DNA of 64,000 nucleotides from Drosophila persimilis (taxonomy: Eukaryota > Arthropoda > Insecta > Diptera > Drosophilidae): the NCBI RefSeq assembly GCF_003286085.1, contig NW_020825706.1, forward strand, positions 2,356,001 through 2,420,000, written 5' to 3'. This document shows, one piece after another, positions 1 through 10,300 of this stretch. The position numbers and the translations under genes are program-made. The notes under the pieces are model-generated. The model was not told the DNA's origin. It saw only the letters and a list, made by a program, of their open reading frames with translations, and did not search any database. The first letter of the stretch is position 1. Each line of letters opens with the position of its first letter.

Positions 1-472
1 TGTCCTCGGTGGTCGGGTCGTATGAGTAATATGCCAATTACACATTTTGTGCATTCTCCTGTTGCTTGTTCGCCTCGATTCTTGTCTTTTATGCTCCTCT
101 ACCTCTACCCAGCGCTGTAAAAATATTTATACTGGTGTCCTTGCGTGGCAGAGGGCAGGATGTGGTATCATTGCGTATACGAGGTGATGGCTTCAAGCGG
201 CTTTCAGCAGGGCTAAGCTTTTGCTGAAAAGGTGAAAGTAGTAAAAATGTTTAGAGCTTCTAAAAACAGAGACAAAGACGATTGGAAATATCTAAGGAAA
301 TATATCATTTTTATGGCTATGTTTTTACGAATGTAACGTTAGGGATTTGCTGGCAAAAAAAAACATTGATATGACGTGTGGATACCAAACTATTATTCAC
401 ACCTTGATCTACATAGTCCACTGAACTTTTTCCCATTAAATATTCCCCCATATATAGGGGCCCATGGGCTCT
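1..472. other. Intergenic DNA left of the S28 peptidase gene
   Basis: No convincing coding exon is visible. The minus-strand open frame at 317-562 overlaps the peptidase start and has no supporting features. The stretch contains one copy (about 170-186) of the recurrent GCGTATACG motif described in the findings. Confidence 0.5.
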
Positions 473-479
473 TATAAAA
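473..479 (+). promoter_or_regulatory. TATA box of the S28 peptidase gene
   Basis: TATAAAA lies 38 bp before the start codon at 517. A start site about 30 bp downstream would give a 5' UTR of only about 10-15 nt, which is short but plausible for a strongly expressed secreted fly enzyme. Confidence 0.55.
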
Positions 480-516
480 ACTTTGGCACACCAAAAGAAT
501 AATTTTAGTAAGCAAC

Positions 517-2328
517 ATGAAGTGGCTGTCTTTTGTGCTGCCAATTCTTTTATGGCTACCAAATCTTTGGGCTGTCTATAATCCTTATAGAAGAAATTTG
601 GAGCTGCTATTCCAGGAGCCCAGTGCGGGATCTTATACCAAAAACGATGCCGTTTCGGTGGAAGAACTTTGGTTGGAACAAAAAGTTGATAATTTCGATG
701 CTCTGAACAATCAGACCTGGAAAATGGTAAACTCTGATCATTCTAACATCTCAAAATCCATAGAAAACATGTGTTTTTATAGCGCTATCTACGCAATGGC
801 AAATATCATAGGAATCAAGGACCCATCTTCATATTTGTGGGCGGTGAATGGAGCATTAGTCCGGGTTTTCTGAGCACAGGTCTCACCCACGACATGGCTG
901 TGGAAAATTCGGGAATGCTGTTCTACACCGAACATCGTTACTATGGACAGAGCTTGCCCCATGGGTGGGTGTGCTTACTGATACTTACAGATAGATCATC
1001 TTTTAATGGCGTCTTTTTGTGGAATAGAAAGGAGAGCTTCCGTGTGGATAAGCTGCAGCATTTGAGTATCTATCAATCCCTGGCAGATTTGGCTCACTTC
1101 ATACGCTTTCAAAAGTCGGAGAATCCTCGAATGAAACAGTCGGAAGTCATATTAGTCGGTGGTTCATATTCGGGCAGCATGGTGGCCTGGATGACACAAT
1201 TGTATCCCGATTTGATAGCCGCCAGTTGGGCCTCAAGTGCCCCACTGCTGGCCAAAGCGGATTTTCATGGTGCGTCGCTAAAATCGAAGAGAGATTGCCT
1301 AGAGATTCTGTAATCTTTCCTTTCTTTCAGAGTACATGGAAGTGGCTAGCAATTCGATTCGCTTAAGTTATGGTCAAAATTGTACTACCAGAATACAGAA
1401 GGGTTTTCAGCACTTGACAAAGTTGTTTGAAGAAAATCAAATTCCGGAATTACTGCAAAAACTCAATGGCTGTGAGGATTATGAACCCAACGATCCCCTG
1501 GATAGAGCTGCCTTCTTCAATGGCTTGGGCAACTATTTTGCTTTGATTGTGCAGAGTTATAGGTGGGGGCAAAGGGCTATCAAAAAAGCTCTTTATTGGC
1601 TTAAATAATCTTCCCTTTTTCAGTTCATATATTCCACAACTTTGCGACACTTTAATGTCTTTGAACTCCAACGATGAAGTGGCATTTGAGGGTTTCTTAG
1701 AACTACTCTTTGCAGAAGGCAGAAGGTCGACAGATTGCCAGGACTTTGGCTATGGGGCCATGCTGCAACTATTCAGCGATCCAATTTCAGGCAGTAAGTA
1801 CCTTCAAAAGCCCCAAAACAGAAACACTCTCTAAGGTAATCGTATGACAGTTCGTGCCTGGTTCTATCAGACATGCAATGAATTTGGCTGGTACTCGACC
1901 ACAGCCACAAGCGATTCATCATCCACCTTTGGCAATCAAGTGCCTTTGTCCTACTACGAGCGTCTCTGTTTGGATGCATTCGGTCCAGAACAGACACGGG
2001 AGAAGCTAGCCCAGGGCATTGAGCAGGCCAACAATCACTTTGGTGGCTACCATTTCAATCAGAGTGAGCGCTATGGAGAGGTATTCTTTACGCACGGCCA
2101 GCTGGATCCTTGGCGCTCTCTGGGCAAGCAAAAAGGCAATCAGGCCATTGTCTTGAGGGGTAAGTGAGGGAGAACCCAAGCGAAGCGAATCCCTGATGAT
2201 TTGATGGGTGTCTCTTCCACACAGGCTACTCGCATTGCGAGGATCTTGGCGGCATTCAAGTAAGGGACAGCGTGCAAATGAATCTGGCCAAACTGCGTGT
2301 GATGTCCTTTCTGCGCCGTCACATATAA
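517..2328 (+). CDS. Secreted serine carboxypeptidase, family S28 (prolylcarboxypeptidase / thymus-specific serine protease-like)
   Basis: Seven exons join in phase: 517-726, 783-964, 1028-1269, 1331-1562, 1624-1793, 1851-2159 and 2225-2328, with introns of 56-68 bp and GT-AG at every junction. The 482-aa product has the usual family length. Residues 1-19 form a hydrophobic signal peptide. Next comes the typical N-terminal segment around LWLEQKVDNFD (about 51-61) and then GPIFIFVGGEW (83-93). The nucleophile motif GGSYSG puts the catalytic serine at about 177, HGQLDPW puts the acid at Asp431, and GYSHCEDLG puts the histidine at His452. All three catalytic residues are intact. S28 enzymes act in lysosomes or outside the cell and cleave after proline or dipeptides. 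The product is probably secreted, perhaps digestive or reproductive (inference). The exact fly orthologue is not assigned. Confidence 0.93.
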
Positions 2329-2366
2329 ATTGCCACCGGGATATGCTCATCCATGATTAATTATTT

Positions 2367-2372
2367 AATAAA
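2367..2372 (+). terminator. Poly(A) signal of the S28 peptidase gene
   Basis: AATAAA lies 38 bp after the stop codon and is followed within about 20-40 nt by TG-rich sequence (CATGTGCCTGTCC, then TTTGTC), a standard cleavage context. This implies a very short 3' UTR. Confidence 0.7.
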
Positions 2373-3392
2373 CATATAAGTCATGTGCCTGTCCCGGCCT
2401 TTGTCAACAAGTGTCCTGCGTCTCGAGTGTGTCAACAACTTTGCTGTTGATTAAGAAAATTGCACTTACCCTCTGGCTTGTGCATTTTCCCTGCTTTTGT
2501 TTGTCTTGGCTTGATTGGTTGATTAAGGATCCCTGCCCCACCCCCACACGGTTACCTTAAGGTAAAATTTATCTCTTTTCGAATTTTAACGTTTATCAAA
2601 AGCTTTAGCCCCCTCCCCCATTTGTGTGCCCATTTGAGTGCAACGCCAACGCATCATAGTCCTTGTCGAATCAGAGCCGTCACCTTCTGCTGTGCGTGGG
2701 CGCCTGGGACTCGGGTACTCCAAACTATTGGATACATTCCCATGGACGTTCGCAGGACTCACATTTCTGCGTGGGCTGTGTGGTAATGGGGCGGGCCGGC
2801 TTTCGACTCGAGCGCTCTTTCACTCGTAATTTATTTACATTTTCCTCGGCTCTGAGTGTCTTTACAGGAACCGCCTGGCGCCACTCCTGGCGATGCTGTG
2901 TGTGTGGCTTTTTCGTGCTAATTAATATTTGTTGCTCCATTAATTTGGTAAATTACTGGGAGTCTGCTGTGTGTTGTGTGTGCTCCAAGTGGTGAAAGGA
3001 TTATCAGAGTGGTTTGTGCTTTCTGCGAGGACAAATTAAGAGAAACTTTCTGTGCAGCAAACATCATATGTGCAGTAGAAAAAGTAAGACTTTCTCTAAC
3101 CAATCTCTAAGCCCTGGCAGGGCCCTCCAAGGCTCCACTAACTAATTGAAACATAATCCACTCAATTTGTTTACCCAAAACGTATCCATGTCCCAAAGTC
3201 GGACCATCGCTGAACCGCTCCTGGCCCATGCCGCTGCCAAACAGCAGGCAAACAAACAAACAAGAGGCATGCCACATGGCATGGCATGGCAGGTGCGGTG
3301 CTGCTCCAGTGCCCTGCGAGTGACATTCGAGTGGTTACATTCCACTCACGTTTGCACTCCACTCAAAATGGTCCTGCGTAGGCGTTTGTCCT
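2373..3392. other. Intergenic DNA between the S28 peptidase and the neuropeptide promoter
   Basis: No supported gene is seen. Open frames on both strands here are short, overlapping and without start or splice context. The right end is promoter-proximal and includes a small palindrome, GAGTGG (3329-3334) and CCACTC (3342-3347), about 50 bp upstream of the TATA box. Repeated CATGGCA words occur near 3265-3292. Confidence 0.4.
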
Positions 3393-3430
3393 TATAAAAG
3401 TCGATGCCAAACCGCTCAACGCTTCAGTCG
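3393..3430 (+). promoter_or_regulatory. TATA/Inr core promoter, probably of the neuropeptide-precursor gene
   Basis: TATAAAAG at 3393-3400 is followed 25-30 bp later by CTTCAGTCG (3422-3430), a good match to the Drosophila initiator TCAGTY with A+1 at 3426. An AGTTG word near +30 resembles a downstream promoter element. No coding region starts nearby. The next plus-strand gene is the neuropeptide precursor, whose coding exon at 7170 is preceded by a strong splice acceptor at 6552, so a noncoding first exon starting near 3426 is the simplest reading. The link to that gene is inferred, and the first-exon donor is uncertain. Confidence 0.5.
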
Positions 3431-3919
3431 AGTTTGAAACTTACACTCAAGCGGAGTTGTAAATAGTTGTTCGAGTTGTTGGCTCGTACTCAAACGTACT
3501 GTAACACCAAACAAATATTACATTTAATCAAATATAAAATAAAATAAAATAAAATACTATATATATTAGCCATAAAAAAACTGGATATTTCCATCTATTC
3601 CGCGTGTGTGTGTTTGTCTGTGGAAAGGACTTGAAAAGTGACTTTGAAAACTCTTGTGTTTTACCAACGGAAAGCTGAAAAGAAAACTCTCGGTGTGCCA
3701 GTGTGTGTGTGTGTGTGCGGAAAATGGTTCTTCATTACCTTTAGGCTTTTTTCTTTCACTCTGTTGCTCGGCCTGGCCCCCCAGGTCTGTTGCTGGTTTT
3801 TCTTGGTGTTTTTTTTTCTGGTTTTCTGGTTGAAGCCTAGGCCTCGTTAGTCCTGGCCTCCCATGTTCCTTGATTCTCTTCGCATTCATTGCTTTTAGGC
3901 CATGCTTCCATGCGTTCAC

Positions 3920-4152
3920 ATTGCGTATACGCCGTGTAACCATGATTAAAGTTGAGTCTACGGAGTGTTCTCATGCTTCAAATTGAGTGTACACCTCACA
4001 CATTGCCCATGACTTGCGATGAGTATTCGCCGTACACGCCGTGTTTCCGTGCCGTAGTATATCCAAGATTGACATTGCGTTTATTCCGTGCCTCTCACTG
4101 CCTCCACCTGGCCCCTGTCTCTGCTTTCCTCTCATTGCGTATACGCCGTGTG
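3920..4152 (+). repeat. Cluster of the recurrent GCGTATACG-type motif
   Basis: Two near-identical copies of ATTGCGTATACGCCGTGT lie at 3920-3938 and 4134-4152. Decayed relatives lie between them (GTATTCGCCGTACACGCCGTG around 4022-4042 and ATTGCGTTTATTCCGTG around 4074-4090). The core GCGTATACGC is a perfect 10-bp palindrome. The function is unknown. Confidence 0.5.
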
Positions 4153-5050
4153 TGAGCCTCTGTGAGCCTTCGTGTGCTTTGAATAACAACACGCAGTTGT
4201 TGATTGTTCCCCCAACCTCCTGCGGCACCCTCCCTTTTCCTTTCTTCTGGGGATCTGCTGTTAAATTATGCATTAAGAAAACCCCAAGCGCCCGCCCCAG
4301 CACACACAAAAAATGAAATATAAAGAAAAGAAATGGTTCTAAAATGCTGTCGTTGTCTGGGTTGTCCACCATCCACCCTCCGCCTCGACCGACCGTATAG
4401 TACGAGTAAATTATGCAAATTAATGTTTGTTTGTGATTTGGGCAGGCTCGCAGTAAGGCCGTAAAAGATTTTCAGGATTTTTCTGCAGCCCAAGAAAATT
4501 ATTGTATCTTTGCAAATCTTTAAAAATTGTAGGGCGACAAATGCCTACAAAGAGAGAGAGAGAGAAACCGAAAAGCCTGGGGTGTGATTTCTAGTAGCTA
4601 AAAATATAGTTGCCAGACCACAAAATCTTGAGTGAATTTCTTGGTGTTCCCAATTTTCATTAGAATCACATGCAAAAAGGGAATTTTCATAGAATTTTTG
4701 GAGAAATATTTTATAGCCAGTTCAAGTGCTTTTCTTCATTAAAAAAATATTCCTAAAATTAGTTTTTGCTGTTCATATTTTCGGTTGGCCCGAAATTCTA
4801 GTAAATCCACTAGAAATTGCAGTTCTTTTTCCCCAAACCCAATTTTAATTGCTTGGTAAATCTTTCTTTTACGATTTGATTTTTTCCCAATTTTTTAACA
4901 AATTGCTTTTTGCTCTTTTGGTCGACCTCAGAGCCGATACCGACGACCGATTCGGGCCATTTGTGCCGGCTTATTTGGCCACATTTTCGGCACCTTGGTC
5001 ATAATTCACTTAACTTTTCTGTTTGCTTGGCTGTTGGCTCTAGGTCTGTC

Positions 5051-5165
5051 CCTGGCGATGGTTCTGTCTCTTGCCTTGGCTCTGGCTATGATTCTGTCTC
5101 TTGCCCTGGCTCTGGCTATGGTTCTGTCTTTTGGCCTGGCTCTGGCTATGGTTCTGTCTTTTGGC
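5051..5165 (+). repeat. 30-bp tandem repeat (about 4 units)
   Basis: The unit contains CTGGCTCTGGCTATGG then TTCTGTCT and recurs every 30 bp with few changes. Because 30 is divisible by 3, every frame stays open. This makes a hydrophobic Leu/Ala/Met-rich open frame (4995-5228) that is an artefact of the repeat. Confidence 0.8.
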
Positions 5166-6552
5166 CACCTCTGTTTGTCTGCAGGTCTCTGGTGGCTTAT
5201 ACAGCCAACATTTGGCTGTGGCTTTTAGTTGTCTTCAGAGCCAAATGTTTGTCTCTCTCTCTCTCTTTCAATCGGTGTCTCTGCTGGTGCGTGTTTCCTG
5301 GTGGAGGGGCTGGTGTTTATGAAATCGGCTGAGAGAAGCCAGAAGTTTCATTTTCAGTCTATTAAAGTATTTTTATGTTCATTGTCTTCCGTCCTTATTT
5401 TATTGGCACGAGGGCTGAGAGGTAGTTTATGTCTGCCAGGGAATTGTAACAAGACTTTACGGTTTCATAGTCTCCAGGGAAGAAGCCTGTTTAAAATGCA
5501 GAAAATTCAAGTTGAGCAAAAGTTTTTGGCACTTGGAAAACCGGGAATCTATGGTCTTCGGAAATGTTCAACGTTTCCGAACGTGCTCAGGAATAATGAT
5601 AGAGTGCCCCGGAAAGACTCCTGCAAACGGAAAAGGACTAATTAAAAAGCTTTTGGCCTGCCTGTTGGACGCTTCTCGCCTGCCTTTAACTTTTCCTTCT
5701 CCGCTTTCCTGTCCCCCAATTGTGTGGCAAGAGGGGGGCCAAAACTTCTCTCTGAAAAATTTGTCGTGTGTCCAATTTTGATTGCCCCAAAAAAAAAAGT
5801 TGAAAGACTTTTTCAACTTTTACTCGAAAAGGGCAGCGTTAGGGAAAAAGTAAACCAAAGGGTTAGCTTGGCTTTAATTAAAGGTTCCGTCTATGTCTAG
5901 GGCATTCTCTCCTTTCGTTTTTCGTATGTGTTTTGGGTACTCTAGAGAGTCATTAAGAGTCGGTCGGGTATCCATCTGAAAATTAAAGGGAAAAAGGGTT
6001 TTCCCTTCCCCCCAAGGTGTGGTAAAAGAGCAGCAGGGAAAAAGTTAAAGTTCGTTAAGCTGATTAGACGACAGCGGCCTCGGCCTCGGCCTCGGCCTCG
6101 AGTTGCCTTTTGCCACGCAAATTGCCACCCAAAAGGACACTTTGGATGATCCTGGGGTGTTGACTTCTTCTGAGGTCTTTTTATTAAATTTTCAGGCAGA
6201 TATCTGGTATTCAGTTGCACTTTTATGGGTCATACGGTTTTAATAATTATAATTATATATTATTATATATTATATTATATAATAATAAATTACTTCTTTT
6301 AGTTACAAATAAAACCTACCAAAAATTTTGTGCAGACCTAAAATTGAGGGGATTTTCGGGCCTTAGAACGTGGACATAAAATTTGAGTGAAAATAGTGTA
6401 TGAAATGACAGGAGATTTGCATGACATAATAATATATTAATTAAATCTATGAGATTTCCAACAAAAAAACACTTAAAACATTTTTAAACCACAAAAAATC
6501 TATTATATTCTCCCACTAATATTCCCCGTTTTTCTGCCTCTTTTCATTGCAG

Positions 6553-7169
6553 TGTAGAAAAATGTAAAAAGTCGACTAAAAACATATATCTATATATATA
6601 CATATAAATATTTGTTTGCCTGCAGAAATTCTTTTAAATTTTTAAGTTCCAACAAAACGACAAAAAAACCAACAAAAAACAACAAAACGACAAAAAACGA
6701 ATACGAAAGTTAAGGCTTGCTAAAATACACATAAACCAACCGTAGAAAGCAACGTAGTAAACGAAACGAAAATATAGAAAAGTAGGGAATAGAGAGAGAG
6801 AGAGTGGAGAAGAGGAAAAGAGCTAATTCCTGGTGCGTATAACTCCATTAGAGGAACAATTAGCATAGTCAAGGACGACGCAACGAGAAGTGCCAACGAT
6901 AATTCAATCAAAGACCCAGAAGAAGTTGCTTGAAAATCATCCTGCTCCAGTCCTGCGGCCTGGTGCTGCCTCCTGCCTGAAAGCGGACTAAAAACGAACT
7001 GGGGAAACTGTGGAAAACTCCATCGAAACACTCGGATAAAGTGGAAAACGTGTGCGTGCGCGTGTGAAAAAGTTTTCTCTGGTATCCTGGTATCTGGGCG
7101 AGAGTGTTTTAATTCGAACACTTGGCAAGTTTTCCCTCCCTCTCCAACCATCGTCCGTCCATTCGGAAA
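6553..7169 (+). other. Probable 5' UTR of the neuropeptide gene
   Basis: The stretch runs from a strong acceptor (6541-6552) to the start codon at 7170. It is A-rich with repeated AACAAAACGACAAAAA words (6650-6705) and a short GA run (6790-6805), typical of fly 5' leaders. The 5' boundary is inferred. Confidence 0.4.
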
Positions 7170-7317
7170 ATGGACCGTCACCGACATCGCCATCGCCTCA
7201 GCATGTGGCCCACGTTCGCCGTCTGTCTGCTGCTCCTGCAGGCGACCACAACCACGATGGCCATCGATCTGAGTCGCCTCTACGGCCACATGGCCAATCC
7301 GGTGCAGAAGCGTAGCG
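7170..7317 (+). CDS. Neuropeptide gene, coding exon 1 (signal peptide and IDLSR-type peptide)
   Basis: The start at 7170 is chosen because the signal peptide follows it directly, and upstream in-frame codons include no ATG. The exon ends in AGC G before the donor GTGAGT (7318), phase 1. It encodes residues 1-49 plus the first base of Asp50. Confidence 0.88.
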
Positions 7318-10300
7318 GTGAGTATCCATCACCCAGTATCCCAGAGCCTCTACCCTTCTAATCGAACAGTAATGCCATTAAACAGTAATTTGGTTGGGGG
7401 CTAGCTCATTAATATGTGCAAAGGAGGCATATGTGTGGGAATGTGTGGGGATGTGTGCCTGGAGGTGCATTCGGTGTGACCTTTCGATGGGGTTTAAAGA
7501 CTACGAAGGGTTGAAAGGTTAGGTAAACACAAAGAATGCCAGACACATGCCAAACCATACAGTAGATCCTTCATTGATATATGAACATTCTTTGGAATAT
7601 TGAGTTCTGTTAATTGTTTTATTCGTCGTTTCTTTCGTGTATTATATATGGATTATGTAGCGGACTTCAGCCAGTGAGTGCTGTTTTTTGGTCTGTAAAC
7701 ATTTCGTGTTTTCTTTTCTCTTATAATGGCATAAAATTTGCTTCCAAATCATTTTGGTATATATTGAACAAGACCATATCTAAGTCGACCTCCATCTCCA
7801 CCCAAGGATTGCCGGGCTGCTGCTCAGGTACTGGCAGGTTCTGCTCCTCCTGGTTTTGGACTACCACAGGATTCTGTTCCTGCTGGACTGCAACTACAGG
7901 GTTGGCATCCTCGACGTCCGCGACGTTGGCCACTTCTTCGGGCTCCTCCACCCTCTCTATCCAGTGCGGTATTAGTTCAAGAGGCATATTTTTATTGCAA
8001 AAATTTCAATAAATTTCAATTTCGATAAGTTTTAGATATTTTCAGAGAGACTTCTACAACCAGACTGATATTTGGAGAGACGAAACCAAACCAAACCAAA
8101 CCAAATGAATCTTATGTCAAGGCCTACTTTTCTTCAACTATGCTTAGATTTTAGTGTCAAAATTGAAGAGAGAAAATATGATTATTCCATTGAATGCAAA
8201 GCCTTTCTTCTTTTTAGCGATAGAGCTCGATTCCACGGTATTCCGCATTTGAAGGCACAATTGTGCATGTCCGATCGTGTCGGCAAACTCCGGCTCCCCC
8301 TCTAGCCTCTTTTTCATGTATGAGCTTTGCCTCGCACACACACACGCACTCACACACTCTCCCAATTCCATGCGGTCGATTGCATTCACTCTCAGCTATG
8401 CCTCCAACAACAACAAAGCGCTCGACTCTCGCTCTCTGGCCATCCATGCTCTCTTGAAATACGGAACTCTTGGATTGAAGCAAAAGCGCAGTAACCAACG
8501 GAACCCTTATTTTCTCGGCGTGGATTTGTTTTTGTTTCTATTTCATTAATTGCTTTACATATGACTGATTGCTCTTCAAAGTGCACCTACATGGCTCTGG
8601 CTGAGAGTTATGCAAAGAAAATTATAGTATTTCAAGACTTGACTCGCGAATTTAGGCTTCCCTTGCTGTTATTGTTTTTTCGTCCAGAATGACCTTCATT
8701 TGGGAGTAGGGTCATCCGTTTTTTTTTTTGTAGCCGCACAATTTGTATTCTCACTCACTGTCTGTCCCTTATTTATTGCCCTACTTGTTTTGTATTACCA
8801 TTAAATACATTTTCACTAGTTTTTCTAGGCTTTCCCCCCGAATTTGTTTCTAATTTATTTTCCCCAGTTTTCCTATTTTTTCCCCCATTTTTTTCGGTTG
8901 GCAGGTGAACTGCATAATAAATGTGCACGTGCTTTTCTATATTATATTATTTCTATTGCAAATGCATTCTTACTGGTATTCGCTTTTCTTTTTTCCGCTT
9001 TCCCCGCCCCACCGAAAACTTTTGCCAGTTGCGTGCTTGATGGAAATCTTTTGGTTCTTTCGCTAAAGTTTTTGTGTAAATCGTGGCTTGGGTTTTGTTT
9101 GAGAATTTTTTAATTGCCTTTCGAATCAGTGGGTTTTTCCCCGCCTCGCTTCGTGCTGGCTTTTTACACAAAATTAATTAACACCCAAATAGAGAGAGAG
9201 AGAGAGAGAAAGAGTTGATTTGTGGCATTTGAAAAATTTCATTCTATAACTAAATTATTTATTGGGTGAACCTCATTATGACACTTTCCCTCACTCCACC
9301 ATTTGCCATTCATAGAACTAATTAGCACGAAAGTGGCTAACTAAATATTTGCCCAACTTAATTTGTAGCACTTTTGTGTACGAGGGTACTTCAATTAGTC
9401 AGTACCTCAATTGGCCATTAATTGAGGTCCACTTGCCGTCGCACGACATCGCATCTCATAAATATGCATAGCATAATTATTCTATTATACTAATTTCATG
9501 GATGCTCCATTAAACACGGTTATTTAATGCTAAAATAAACCCCATGAATTTATACGGTTTTTGTGTTGAAGTTTTGCTGCATCGGACAGCTTCCTGGCGG
9601 CTTTTCCACCTGAGCAACGGAAGAGCAGTACTTAATTTCCTACGTTTTTTTTCCTAGATGTCAATTGCAGACATTGCACTTTAGTAGAAGTCACTGGCAG
9701 GCCAGAGAAATCCATTTTCTGCCGCTTGTCAGCCAGAAAATGGCCACGGGAGACCATGGCAGACCTCAAGGCCATCCAAAACCACTCTCTACACTAGACA
9801 TCAGGGGAAAAGGGTACACTCTAGAGCGGGGTACCCCTTAAATATATGTATTATATTATATTATATTGTGTGCTAGCAAAATTCAAGAATCCTTAGCCAC
9901 CAATTCTTTTGGTAGCCCTTAATTCTATCCATGACTCCTTTTTCAGAATAAACTACCTCAATAATTTCCATACCCAATCTGTTCGTACAATACAACAAAA
10001 CCCTCTTGTATTCCCGAATAGAAGAGAATAGAAACTTCACTTGAGCCCAAGATAAAGTAGCAATATAATACTCTGCAGAGCAGAGTAATAATTTCAGTTT
10101 TTTCCCTGTCGGTGACAACATATTTTATGCTGCAATTTTCCGCCAGCGAAACAGAGAAAACTCGCTGCGTTTTCCCGCCCGACTTTTGTCCGACTTTGAC
10201 TCTGCTTGGGTTTTCGGGGGGTATTTTATTTTGGGGTATAGGTTCTGGGCCCCCTGTTCACTTTATTTATTGTGGCCCGCTTTTGTATACCATGGCATTT

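Larger units (their letters stand above)
3431..6552 (+). other. Probable first intron / 5' region of the neuropeptide gene
   Basis: There is no credible coding exon. The region holds a cluster of GCGTATACG-type motifs (3920-4152), a (GA)n run near 4550, a 30-bp minisatellite (5051-5165), a GGCCTC hexamer run near 6075-6100 and an almost pure AT stretch (6240-6290). It ends in a pyrimidine-rich acceptor, TTTTCATTGCAG, at 6541-6552. Confidence 0.4.

Noticed and set aside
4995..5228. Hydrophobic Leu/Ala/Met open frame that looks like a membrane protein
   Set aside because: Entirely produced by a 30-bp tandem repeat that keeps all frames open.
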